Source: Spisula solida (Eukaryota; Mollusca; Bivalvia; Venerida; Mactridae). Taken from it: a stretch of 64,000 nt of DNA. Shown in pieces: positions 13,801-25,398 of the stretch (its first letter is position 1; the number at the start of each line of letters is the position of its first letter). The notes beneath the pieces were generated by a model. It searched no databases. It saw nothing but the letters and a program-made list of their open reading frames with translations, and was not told the DNA's origin. The stretch spans positions 11,242,089 to 11,306,088 of the forward strand of contig OX365956.1 of NCBI GenBank assembly GCA_947247005.1, read 5' to 3'. A program made the position numbers and the translations under genes.

Positions 13801-14045
13801 TGAGTATTTTTTGTGTTACCTATTTGACATAGATCTGCAATAGTGTATATTGTAATAAAGATGACTTCTAAATGTGATGTCCAAGTGCTGATAAGCTCAA
13901 CCGCACTAAAATGTTTGTGGTGTGTTCATGTCTTTGTTATAGCAAATATCGGTCCATTTTTGACATTTTAGGTCTTACACAGTATGAGAATATAATTCTT
14001 GTCACTTTGTTCCCTGCCAATAATGCTTATATGCCTAGTAGTCTC

Positions 14046-14115
14046 CTCTACAGCCTTGTGGTTAAGCGTCCGCTTTGAGTGCAGAAGGTCCCGGGTTGGA
14101 TCCTAGCCCGCGGGG
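14046..14115 (+). repeat. tRNA-derived SINE head (fragment)
   Basis: ACAGCCTTGTGGTTAAGCG resembles a pol III A box and GGTCCCGGGTTGGATCC a B box. The segment between them, CGCTTTGAGTG, is shared with the clearer SINE at 50221. No full tRNA fold is kept. Confidence 0.55.
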
Positions 14116-14407
14116 ACAGGACAGTCGGACAGGGAAGGCAGAACTTTTATGAAATGTTGATAGAACGAGACATTCTCTTGCTTCTTCTGCGTCAATGTAG
14201 TTAGGCTACTATTTTCATTTTTCAAGACACTTACTCAATGAGAAATATTTTTGTGATTTTACCTTCCGTTACAATGACACGATTTCCACTGACAAATTAT
14301 TATTACTATTATAGATAAACCACAATCGTTCGGGCGTAACTGTACTTTTAATAATGAAATAATCCAGGTAAAAGGGGTGTATTCGGAAAAGAAATATTTT
14401 ATTTGAA

Positions 14408-14496
14408 AGTGTTGCTTAGATCGTCCTCCATGGCGCAGTAGGCTAAGCTACTGCTTATGAAACTTCATAGATTTTTTTGCATGGGTTCGAATCCCA
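14408..14496 (+). repeat. tRNA-like sequence (SINE head or tRNA pseudogene)
   Basis: CCATGGCGCAGTAGGCTAAGC is a near-consensus A box and GGGTTCGAATCCC a perfect B box about 50 bases later. The spacing is longer than in a normal tRNA and the anticodon arm is not convincing, so it is called a tRNA-like repeat inside the transposon. Confidence 0.6.
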
Positions 14497-14966
14497 CCCA
14501 TTTTGAATATTTTTTAAATTTGCTAAATAAAACATTCGCGTGCATGTCTTTTTTATATATATTTCCAAAAAATAACTATTTCCTTTGTACATTTTTTCTG
14601 TATCTTAATCCTTGTAAACACAACCACGTCAAGACTGTTGAACAGTCGGTCAACGGTCACCCGAACTGTGCTCCCTGTATTACCGGAGTAAATGCTTATT
14701 AATGTTGAAGTTTCTACAGAATATTCTTAGAGTGGTGATTCCAATTCTAATTCCAGCGAAACCAATGATGAAAATAGTTTGTAATTCAACCCGAGTGTCT
14801 TATGAGCAATAAAATGAGTAAATACAATATCCAGGGCAGGCTAAAATCGTAAAATAAACGAAACAAAGCAACTTTGTATTTAATCTTAAACATAATTTTA
14901 TTATCCATTAAGTAATAAAATATATGAAAAAAACACCCATGTATTATGATAATAAAATTATTGAAA

Positions 14967-15075
14967 ACGAGTTTAGCAGTGGACTCGAACCCACAGCCCG
15001 TATAAAAAGAATGTTCAGAGTACAGACTAGTTCAGAGTATAGATCATCTTAACCACTAGGCCACGCTGTCAACTT
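14967..15075 (-). repeat. tRNA-like sequence on the minus strand
   Basis: On the minus strand GTGGCCTAGTGGTTAAGATG (A box) is followed about 55 bases later by GTGGGTTCGAGTCC (B box). The middle contains a short duplication (AGAGTACAGACTAG / AGAGTATAGATC on +), which stretches the internal region. It is probably the head of a SINE lying inside the Foldback-like element. Confidence 0.55.
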
Positions 15076-15359
15076 GAAAGATAACGTTGATTTATAAGAT
15101 ACATTCCTAATATATTAGAAAAATAACGGTAAATATCGTTTCAACCTTAGCAGATGAACTCGCCCAAAGGTCATATTGCGAAGGTCGTTGTACATCTATA
15201 GTAGTAGTTTTTGTTTCCTCCATGACTGTGTAGCATGAAATGACATAATGACAATGAATATAAATAAGAACGATAAGAACATCATTATAGCACTGAGAAT
15301 TTGACGTGATCCTGACCTTATATGCATTAATACATGTTTTTTAGAAGGTTATTGCGTTT

Positions 15360-15590
15360 AATATAAAAAACCTCGAGAAAATCGTGCAATACCGGTCGTT
15401 TAAATTTGTATTGGTATTACGCCTCGAGTTTTTTTCATATTTCCCGCTAATGAAAACAAACAGCCGGGATTACAAATATAGACAATATATCAGCTCCTAA
15501 TTATGCTAATAGAAGGTCGAGAATCGTGTCGAATTCTCCGTACTATACCATAAAACATTATAGGTCGATTTCGAGCATTGAATCGTAACT
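15360..15590 (+). repeat. Dispersed repeat family A, copy 1
   Basis: Contains CCGGGATTACAAATATAGAC, AATATATCAG and GAGAATCGTGTCGAATT. The same ordered segments recur at 16380-16590 and 35205-35320. Two of the copies are within the core of the Foldback-like element and one is in a kinase intron, so this is an interspersed repeat of unknown class. Confidence 0.7.
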
Positions 15591-15775
15591 GTACTTTTGA
15601 GGTTTTTCTAGTTGGTATGTGAATATGCGTGAAGTAAGCAGCTAGCTGCCAGTTGCCAGTAGCCGATTCAACTACACAATCCTGCTGCCGATTCGATTTT
15701 CGCGAGCGTGTCGGCAACTGCGAACTGGGCCCGGGGGATAGTAGCCAATTCGATTTATAGTAAAGGGTTGAATAG

Positions 15776-16057
15776 GCAACTGCGAACTGCCAACGTCGGC
15801 ATTGTACGGAACAGTATGTCGTAACCCGTAGTGCATTGTCTCAGTGGGGTCCTGTCATCCAACCTGGTCGTAGATCATTTTTAACTAACTACAGACAAAT
15901 AATGAGTTCAAACTTTGCTCATCACTACGCTCGATGTACTACGAACAACTACATTCATCAACAGTTTTCCCTGACTTCGGTTTACTACCAGACCCAACTT
16001 GTACAGGATGTTCATCCACAACCGTCTGACCAGGACATGAACATACGTCGTTGAACA
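15776..16057 (+). other. Small unexplained ORF in the transposon core
   Basis: The + frame is open from 15776 to the TGA near 16054, about 93 codons without an ATG until well inside (MSSNF). Its composition is unusually protein-like for this AT-rich region: polar, with few Leu/Phe/Lys runs, ending ...QDVHPQPSDQDMNIRR. No domain is recognised. It could be a captured exon, a remnant of an element protein, or chance. Confidence 0.25.
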
Positions 16058-16379
16058 CTAGTTTGAAACTTGATGTATCAAGTATCTCCTCTGGAGTTTA
16101 GATGTACTGTTATTTGAAATAGTTCATGTGGTATTCTGAATACAGGTTAAAGGAATTTCTGTAGAACGTCTCATTCTCAAGCCTCAGTTCCTGGATGGTA
16201 ACTGGCTCATACCGTTTCTATGCCTGTCTCCGTCGGTACGAAACGGGGCTTTGTCGTTCTTTACCGGCCAGTGTTCACCGTGGTGTGCGTCATACCGGTA
16301 TGACATTTAGAAGGACGGTAGAGCAACGGATCTTATTCGAAAAGTCCCGGAAATCCCTGCATATAACAGGGTCCGTCGC

Positions 16380-16590
16380 GCTGAATATATCAATTTTCGC
16401 GAACAAATCGTGCAATATTGGTCCTTAAAATTTGTGTTGGTAGTATACACCGAGCGTCTTCGGGTTTTTTCACGCTTATGAAAACATACCACCGGAGTTA
16501 TAAATATAGGCATTTTATCAGCTGTTAAATTGAGAATCACGTCAAATTTTCCGTACTTTACATTAATTTATTACTGCCGTTTTGAGCATG
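16380..16590 (+). repeat. Dispersed repeat family A, copy 2
   Basis: Diverged direct copy of 15360-15590: ATCGTGCAATATTGGTC, CCGGAGTTATAAATATAGGC, TTATCAGCTGTTAAATTGAG and CACGTCAAATTTTCCGTACT appear in the same order. Confidence 0.7.
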
Positions 16591-16879
16591 TCTTATTAGC
16601 AAACAATTGTTATTGTAAACATTTCATAAAATACACATCAGTATACTTGTATGTTGAGCTTTACTTCTTGGCTATACGTATACTAATTGGATATTCGGCG
16701 GTTTCTGTTGGTTACGCTTAGTCGCAAATGTTATATAGTATAATGATGGCCACCCGACACTTATATAAGTATTAGTGTAAAACAATACATTTGAGCTTCA
16801 CATAAAATCAAATTTAAAAACATGGCATGTATTTTCTAAGAAGCATACGACCATTAAGAGAGGATAACACAAAAAATAC

Positions 16880-18368
16880 TAAATTTCGTGATATTTGACA
16901 TTCACAACGTTTTACCGTGGGGTGAAATGAACAGAAGGGAACATTTGATCGAAAGAGTTGCACTGCGTAAATCGGCTTGTTTTCGCTTACGACAAGGCCC
17001 CAAAGTTTTCCGCTATATTTTTTTCTTAAAAAGTAATGTTTCTTCCAATGTCAATCTAGATGTTTAGAATACCAATATCAAATTTCAATTCAATGACATC
17101 CGGTAATTGTTAAATGTCAAATCATGGACGAAGAGCAGAAAATATGTTACATTTTGAAAATTTAACACATTTCAAAAAATTATTACATTTTGCAACTTTA
17201 TTAAAAAGTGTAATAACACTTCTCAACCCGTTTTGTAATAAATACCTCACTTTTGAGGTGATTTCTAAAATTTATTACATTTTGCAACTTTATTACAAAA
17301 CGGGTTTCAAACATTTTTTTAAAGTGTAATAAGCTCTCAACCCGTTTTGTAATAATTATTACATTTTGCAACTTGATTACAAAACGGGTTGCAATGATTA
17401 TTTCAAAGTGTAATAACACTTCTCAACCCGTTTTGTAATAAATACCTCACTTTTGAGGTGATTTCAAAAATTTATTACATTTCGAAAAATTATTACAAAA
17501 CGAGTTGCATGGTTATTTTCAAAGTGTAATAACACTTCTCAACCCGTTTTGTAATAAATACCTCACTTTTGAGGTGATTTCAAAAATTTATTACATTTCG
17601 AAAAATTATAACAAAAGGGTTGCAAGGTCATTTCCAAGCAAAAGAACACCTCAAAATCCTTTTTTGTAATGAATACCTCACTTTTGAGGTGATTTCAAAA
17701 ATTTATTAAATTTCGAAAAATTATTACAAAACGGGTTGCAATGTCATATCTAAGCAAAAGAACACATCAAAACCCTTTTTTGTAATGAATACCTCGCTTT
17801 CGAGGTGATTTCAAAAAAATATTACATTTCGAAAAATTATTACAAAACGTGTTGCAAGGTCATTTCCAAGCAAAGAACACTTCTTAACCCGTTTTGTATT
17901 GAATACCTCACTTTTGAGGTGATTTCAAAAAATTATTACATTTCGAAAATTTATTACAAAACGGGTTGAAAAGTGTTTTTGTTGCTTTGTAATTAATACC
18001 TCACTTTTGAGGTGATTTCAAAAATTTATTACATTTTTAAAATTTATTACATTTTGAACATATATTACGAAACGGGTTACAAGGTTATTTTCAAGGTGTA
18101 ATAACTCTCTCAACCCGTTTTGTAATGAATACCTCACTTTTGAGGTGATCTTAAAAAAATTATTACATTTTGCAACTTTATTACAAAACGGGTTGCAAAC
18201 ATTTTTTCAAAGTGTAATAAGCTCTCAACCCGTTTTGTAATAATTATTACATTTTGCAACTTTATTACAAAACGGGTTGCAAACATTTTTTCAAAGTGTA
18301 ATAAGCTGTCAACCCGTTTTGTAATAATTATTACACTTTGCAACTTTATTACAAAACGGGTTGTAACA
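16880..18368. repeat. Right inverted arm of the Foldback-like element
   Basis: Reverse complement of the left arm. The inner single-copy part is at 16895-17130, then modules with TACCTCACTTTTGAGGTGAT near 17245, 17450, 17565, 17677, 17792, 17907, 17998 and 18130, then AACCCGTTTTGTAAT hairpin pairs to the terminal GGGTTGTAACA. It has about one more module than the left arm. Confidence 0.85.
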
Positions 18369-18374
18369 GTGCTT
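18369..18374. repeat. Target-site duplication, right copy (GTGCTT)
   Basis: Matches 12483-12488 on the other side of the Foldback-like element. Confidence 0.7.
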
Positions 18375-19524
18375 AACCAAACTTACAAGATGTGCGGTTT
18401 TGATATATCCTGAACAAAGCATTAAGACAGGATACTACAATGTGTATATATGTACATCGTCAGTACGGGATACTATGTGTTCACATATATGAACATTGTC
18501 ACCGAGTATGGCTGGTGACGGTGTTGGTATAATTACTGTTTTTGTCGGATAAGACTGCAGTGTTACAGTAAGCAAGACAAGCATGAACATTGCACATAGA
18601 CCTGTAATAAAATACTGCAAATTGTTTCGTGTATTCTGAATTATTTATTCTTCTACTCTGTATTATTGTAACTTTTTAAACCAAAACACTGCACACATTT
18701 TTCAAATGTAAGCTACGTTTAGAAAATAGTTTGCAACACAGAGTTTTGCTTTAAAGTGTTAGCAGTTTTTAGTTTTATTAATGTAAATGATAACATGACT
18801 AGGAAACAAGTTTTAATTAGCAACAAGCCTATTTATGAGCGCAATTGGCGGGTCACGTTCAAAGATAGTGTTTTCTTAATCAATATTCGCTTTTACAATT
18901 TCTAGAATAACTATAAGAATTTGTTCAGGCAATTACCACTTGGAAGCCAAGAATTACTCTCCAATTTTATTCAACCCAAAGACGAAATTGGATCCCAAAT
19001 TGAGCAAACAGTTGGCAATTTCACCGGACGACAAAATTGGCGCATGCCATTCATTGGACATCAATCACGATTGGTAGAAAGACCGGATTAATCACATTTG
19101 TGATATTGCAGCCTTCTATCCATATAAGCAATCATTTGTATAGACTCTTCAAAGGTTTTCACAAAATTGGAGGACGTTAGCGAAGATGGAAAGCCGAGAC
19201 ATGTTGCCCCTCGTCTGTGTAAATATTGGTCTCACATACATATACAATGCTAACCATGACTCAAGATCATGCAAATAACGAATACTAAAGTACTTGTTTG
19301 GTTCATTCCTTTAATACATCGTTGCCATCGGTTGCTTATATTATATGGACGATGCGTCTAGCAGCCATTTTTATGGAGGATACTGTATGCGTGGTACAGA
19401 GGATTTCCCAGTTCAGGAACAGCCTTTCTTATTTTCGTGCTCATTGAAAGAATTACGCCCATTATCTTGGTTATATGGTTTCATTTGACAGATTATTGGT
19501 ACAGTTACTAGTAATCGTGTAGTT
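18375..19524. other. Unannotated intergenic stretch
   Basis: No ORF over about 60 codons, no tRNA and no repeat that I can define. The short minus ORF at 18435-18620 has no recognisable domain. Confidence 0.4.
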
Positions 19525-19940
19525 GGTAATCGAACTGGTAACCATTGGAATGCCAAGGTAATCGAACTGGTAACCATTGGAATGCCAAGGTAATCGAACT
19601 GGTAACCATTGGAATGCCAAGGTAATCGAACTTGTAACCGTTGGAATACCAAGGTAATCGAACTGGTAACCATTGGAATACCAAGGTAATCGAACTGGTA
19701 ACCATTGGAATACCAAGGTAATCGAACTGGTAACCATTGGAATGCCACGGTAATCGAACTGGTAACCATTGGAATACCAAGGTAATCGAACTGGTAACCA
19801 TTGGAATACCAAGGTAATCGAACTTGTTACCATTGGAATGCCAAGGTAATCGAACTGGTAACCATTGGAATACCAAGGTAATCGAACTGGTAACCATTTG
19901 AATACCAAGGTAATCGAACTGGTAACCATTGGAATACCAA
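19525..19940. repeat. 32-bp minisatellite, 13 copies
   Basis: Unit GGTAATCGAACTGGTAACC plus ATTGGAATACCAA. The array is exactly 13 x 32 bp. Variants (AATGCC versus AATACC, CTTGTAACCG) are interspersed. As 32 is not a multiple of three, the overlapping minus-strand ORFs simply cycle through frames of the same repeat. Confidence 0.95.
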
Positions 19941-21972
19941 TCCAGCACGTTACGATTTCACCAATCACCTCGACTACTCTCCTGTATTACTCATACTACT
20001 GAACAAAAGATAACAATCGACGTAAGCGGGTTTGCTCCTCTGCAAACAGACAAACAATTTATAGTATGTCCCCTTGTTGGCGGCACATGATGCGATTGAT
20101 ACGTTTGGAGCTTTTTATATGATATTACCAAAACAAGGAAAACATCATCTTCTCGCAACTTGAAACTCCATTCATAATGTTTATATAGTTTATTTTTTCC
20201 AATACATGAGACTTTACAGTCTATGAGCATTACAAATATTTACAATACAAATTTAAACATACAATGGTCAATGGCACCAGTAATAATACATGTACATAAT
20301 TATGTATAGTCACTGATAAATTGAAACACGTACAATTACAACGTTAATAGTGAATAAAATTGTGTATGAAAACACGAAACAAAATAAACTTCCAAAGTTA
20401 TAGTAAGTACAATACAATACCTATTAGAATGTTTGTAGTACAGTTGTATACTGATTCCACACAAAATCGTTACACTTGGTGTGGAAGTTGCATTCCTCTA
20501 TAGAGAGTCTTCGCTACAATAATTATGTTATGGAATGATGAATCAATATAGTGTACCCTGATTAATGTATTCACGTACATGTGTTGTTAAAAATTAGCAA
20601 ACCATATAATCATAGTTGTATAATCCCGCCTAGTAAAGCATTTGTCATAAACATCATTCGATGATAGCACCAATTTTAAACCCCTTGCTACGGTCTCAGC
20701 ACACCGTACGATCGTCAGATGATGCAGCCGTACCAAATCCGTATAGACATTGCAGGCAAGCTATGTTAATTATAATGTAGGCATCGACAAGCTTCGCAGT
20801 TCTCAAAATGCGGCATGTCTATTATGCGAGTGATTCTCTACGAGTTGAGGTAATACGCATGAAACGCGTTTAAGCCTACGATATCTGAACGGTCGCCGTA
20901 CGAGTTTGCCAAAGTTTAAATGAAATAAAAGACAATAGAAAATCAGACAGGAAAGGCAGCCGTCAACTTAACCTGTCGAGCATAGAAAACATATGGGTTT
21001 TCGAGTTAATTTAGAGACCGATGGTAAGAACGGCGAGTGGCGTGCACCCATCTTAATTATCGGTATTAGCATAGTACATAGAGCACGAGCGATCTGGGTT
21101 CCATAGCGTCCATGGTTTCTCAAAATGTGAATACATTGTCAGCGGAAAGTCAATACTCGTAATACGTTATGTCATCTGACTGCCGTGTGTAACGGAAGAC
21201 AACGTCGTTGAAACGGCACTGAAATCGATAAAAATAGTACCGGTAGTGCCGATTCAACATTCTAGTATTTGCTATCATTAGACGCCAAATCACATCACAC
21301 TTACATCACAAGACAGACACATGCCATATATACACACGGCACATGAAAAAAAAACATTTCAAATACAGTCATAACAGATCAAGCTATGTTTTATCCTAGC
21401 AAACAGTGATATAAAGTATATATTTCCAGTCGAACATGATTGATTTACTTAACGTACTGCCGAACTATGTGAGACCACAGACGGAGAAAGCTTGGCTTAT
21501 ATTTTCGAGGATTTTTTTCTTAGCGGACGGGCAATATATTTAATCCATCAAAATATATTTGTTATTATATGAAATACTTCCAATGCCAGGGTTTGTCAAT
21601 AATTGTATTATATCTAAAACCGACATAGTCCTCAGCTCGACCCTAATTTTCCTTGTTATAATGATGGAGACCTGTCTTGCTGAACAAGACAGCTGTAAAC
21701 TAAATTATAACTCTTCAAGGCGTCCAGTGATTTTTCTGACTTAATAAGGACGACTTAATGACATATGTAGCTTTATTTGCAGGCATTGGTATTAGACGTG
21801 ACTGACACATAGGGAAACCCTGAGAACAGTAAATGTTAGCCCTCACATTGTGGATAGTTATATTGATTTCGATGCTATTATCCGCGACTTCAACGGTTAA
21901 CTAACATGGGTTCTTGACGCAAAAATGTATGCACGTCTCTCACAAATAAAAGGGCTATAAATCATGGCATAA
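19941..21972. other. Unannotated intergenic stretch
   Basis: About 2 kb with only short ORFs without recognisable domains (for example 19991-20230 minus and 21559-21744 plus) and no defined repeat. Confidence 0.4.
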
Positions 21973-23103
21973 TTTTCTGACTTACAGGCTTGGCACCATT
22001 GTTATTATTATTATACCATACATGTATTTATATAGCACTTTTCTGACTTACACGCTTGGCACCATTGTTATTATTATTATACCATACATGTATTTATATA
22101 GCACTTTTCTGACTTACACGCTTGGCACCATTGTTATTATTATTATACCATACATGTATTTATATAGCACTTTTCTGACTTACACGCTTGGCACCATTGT
22201 TATTATTATTATACCATACATGTATTTATATAACACTTTTCTGACTTACAGGCTTGGCACCATTGTTATTATTATTATACCATACATGTATTTATATAGC
22301 ACTTTTCTGACTTACACGCTTGGCACCATTGTTATTATTATTATACCATACATGTATTTATATAGCACTTTTCTGACTTACACGCTTGGCACCATTGTTA
22401 TTATTATTATACCATACATGTATTTATATAGCACTTTTCTGACTTACAGGCTTGGCACCATTGTTATTATTATTATTATACCATACATGTATTTATATAG
22501 CACTTTTCTGACTTACAGGCTTGGCACCATTGTTATTATTATTATTATACCATACATGTATTTATATAGCACTTTTCTGACTTACAGGCTTGGCACCATT
22601 GTTATTATTATTATTATACCATACATGTATTTATATAGCACTTTTCTGACTTACACGCTTGGCACCATTGTTATTATTATAATACCATACATGTATTTAT
22701 ATAGGACTTTTCTGACTTACACACTTGGCACCATTGTTATTATTATTATACCATACATGTATTTATATAGCACTTTTCTGACTTACACGCTTGGCACCAT
22801 TGTTATTATTATTATACCATACATGTATTTATATAGCACTTTTCTGACTTACACGCTTGGCACCATTGTTATTATTATTATACCATACATGTATTTATAT
22901 AGCACTTTTCTGACTTACAGGCTTGGCACCATTGTTATTATTATAATACCATACATGTATTTATATAGCACTTTTCTGACTTACACGCTTGGCACCATTG
23001 TTATTATTATTATACCATACATGTATTTATATAGCACTTTTCTGACTTACACGCTTGGCACCATTGTTATTATTATTATACCATACATGTATTTATATAG
23101 CAC
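21973..23103. repeat. 66/69-bp minisatellite, 17 copies
   Basis: The unit has TTTTCTGACTTACACGCTTG, GCACCATTG, a (TTA)n run and CCATACATGTATTTATATAG. Fourteen 66-bp and three 69-bp units add up exactly to the 1131 bp; the 69-bp ones carry one extra TTA and are adjacent. The 373-codon plus-strand ORF over it is a by-product of a unit divisible by three: it would encode a monotonous Ile-rich 22-mer with no start context or splice support. Confidence 0.95.
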
Positions 23104-24454
23104 TTTTGTCATGAAATTACACGTTCAATTAAGACATTGTTAAAACAATTTGAAATAGATATATGCATGCAAAACATATCAATAATTGTATACAAATGTA
23201 TAATTAATATACAGTTTAAAGTTTTAAGCTCAAAATATGAATTTCCAGCAGACTAATTAAACCAAATATAAACATTGAATGTTTCAAATCCGATTGGCTT
23301 CCACCAGCCGGAATTATATAATAAACATTATATTAGTCCAAGGAGTCGAAACACCTCACTGAAAACCAACAATCTCTCTTTTACGACGAGATTATGCACC
23401 ATATACGATTTCAGCTGAGGTACCACACTATTATGCAGCTCAAAAAAAGGCGAAAAAAAGACAAAAGAACGGCGACAGTACAACACCAAAAATGTGTCGT
23501 GTTTTCGTCTTACATCTTTCGTATATATGTTTTTCAGCAAAATATTCCCGATATATTTTCTCCAAAAATTGCAGTCAAAGGGAACTAAATCTGTTTAAAT
23601 GCAATTAATGGCCAGTATGGAGTTGTCTGCTCCTTATAAAATCTAATAAACTATCAATATGTACAAATAATTGACATGTTTAATAAAATGGTTGATATGC
23701 AATGAATCATTTCGCAAACTTGTCGAGTTCCTAGTATGTATTTAACAAGTATTTATTTAATACGACAGACACAAAAGAAAAAAGAACTAAAAATAAGATG
23801 AAATAGACGGTTCAAGGCATTCCTATAATTATGGTGGTAATGAAACAGATATTGAGAGAAAGTTGGTCAATTGGTGATAGATTCTGTACGAACTAGTCGA
23901 TCAGTTTTGTAATACGGTTGAGGAAAACCAAAACGATCGACTGTTCATGGTTTGGACCATAGCATTTGGTCATGGACATTATTTTAATTAAGTACATAAT
24001 ATATAGTTGCAATTATTGGTGTGATTCTGATTGTTGCAGTAACGTACTAGTATTTTGAACTTTAATATATAAAATAAGATTTAATGTATAAAATAATATA
24101 CTGAATTTTACCAGATTTATTTCGTTGTATCCGTTCAAATTATTATATATGTTTACATTCGCGGCATGTTCTTTTTCTTAATGCAAGGGAGACAACCGCT
24201 GAATGTAGTATTTACATACCAGCTGGAGTTGTCTGTAGTTATATTATAGGTCCTGTGCGAACAAGTTAATATGATCCTCCCTTCTACTGGCTTCATTTTA
24301 CAGTTAATCTTGTCATCAGCGGATAGCATTGCGAATTTGTACGAGGTGTATTATACATGTATAAACCTTATTCTAAATCACCGACTAGGCACGACATTCT
24401 CGCGGAAATTGATGTACATGTATTCCGCATCATATCACGGGCTGACTCACACAT
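23104..24454. other. Unannotated intergenic stretch
   Basis: AT-rich, with overlapping short ORFs near 23328-23588 on both strands that have no recognisable domain. Nothing else is defined. Confidence 0.4.
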
Positions 24455-24612
24455 ATTAGAAATCTGCATCACGATTTTCATGAAAATCGGAACTGGTCAT
24501 GTTGACCAAACCGAAGTTTAAAAAGCTTGTTTTTCCATAAGTAAAGAGTAGTTTTCAGACAATTTTTGTTTGTCTTCTCAAAATATCGATTTTGTACTTA
24601 TGATCTAAGACA
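24455..24612 (+). repeat. Dispersed repeat family B, copy 1
   Basis: GGTCATGTTGACCAAAC, GAAGTTTAAAAA, GAGTAGTTTTCAGACA and TTCTCAAAATATCGATTTTG occur in the same order as in 25215-25390. The middle of the family also appears inverted at 43775-43995. Confidence 0.7.
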
Positions 24613-25214
24613 GCGATATACACCCGTCTGTTATATCCAGCACAGACACAAGCTGTTGAGTGACGGTGCTCCGTTTGGACATACTGAACCCTTTTCTCTC
24701 CCTTTACCATGATGTGCAACGATACTTAGCGTTTTCATCATTGTACCATCTTTTATTCTTTTGAACAACCAGAATCTTGCTTAATAGTCTTCCTATCAAT
24801 TATATCCTCCAATTTTAATAATTCACAAAATAAACAGATGATATCAGTTGGCAATAATAAAATCGATGGACATAAACTTTCAGGTAGACTTATCACAAAC
24901 TTCAACTGCTGACATTAAAACATAGCCATTTCATTTTTCAACATGAATGATTGCGCACGTGACCTGTTCTAAATCTGGCTTAAGATTTAAAAAAAGATAA
25001 TATCTAAAAAGGAAGCATTCTGTATGAATGTCGTGAACCAGACTAATGCCATACAATTTTTCAACATTATTTTATTACTTTCTAGATCACTGACGAGAAA
25101 TTTACAGCCCCTGTATATACATGCCTATGTGACCTTAGGGGCAAAGCCAGAAGATGGATTAGGTAGGTAGGTATAAATCGCTGGCTTAGAATGAGAAGGT
25201 TCAGATTCCTTATA

Positions 25215-25390
25215 AGACCCATACATATTTGAAGTCTGTATCTCAAGGCGCTTCTTATGGGCCTATTTTAACAGGTCATGTTGACCAAACTGAAGTTTAA
25301 AAACTTTTTTTTTCATATTAAGTAAGGAGTAGTTTTCAGACAGTTTTTTTTTTGTTTTCTCAAAATATCGATTTTGTATTTACGACCTTC
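25215..25390 (+). repeat. Dispersed repeat family B, copy 2
   Basis: Shares GGCGCTTCTTATGGGCCTAT, AGGTCATGTTGACCAAACTG and CTCAAAATATCGATTTTGTA with other copies. It ends directly at the 34-bp array, so the array may have grown from sequence next to this element. Confidence 0.7.
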
Positions 25391-25398
25391 TCATTCTT

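Larger units (their letters stand above)
12489..18368. mobile_element. Foldback-like DNA transposon, non-autonomous, 5.9 kb
   Basis: The left arm (about 12489-13800) and right arm (about 16880-18368) are inverted copies of one another. Correspondence runs from the outer TGTTACAACCC / GGGTTGTAACA ends through the module arrays into a unique 240-bp inner part (left 13550-13795, right 16895-17130). Each arm carries repeated AACCCGTTTTGTAAT half-sites in both orientations and repeated ACCTCA-CTTT-TGAGGT hairpins. The roughly 3-kb middle has no transposase-sized ORF, so the element would need to be moved in trans. Long arms built of repeats plus a 6-8-bp duplication resemble Foldback and Galileo-type elements (the latter of the P superfamily with 7-bp duplications). 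The class assignment is inference; an old Mutator-like element is the main alternative. Confidence 0.85.

Noticed and set aside
12489..18368. Maverick/Polinton from the long arms and 6-bp duplication
   Set aside because: Those are usually 15-20 kb with polymerase and integrase genes; this element is under 6 kb, has no such genes and has internally repetitive arms.
22022..23143. 373-codon ORF with Ile-rich 22-residue repeats
   Set aside because: By-product of a 66-bp minisatellite containing a TTA microsatellite; not a membrane protein gene by any independent sign.
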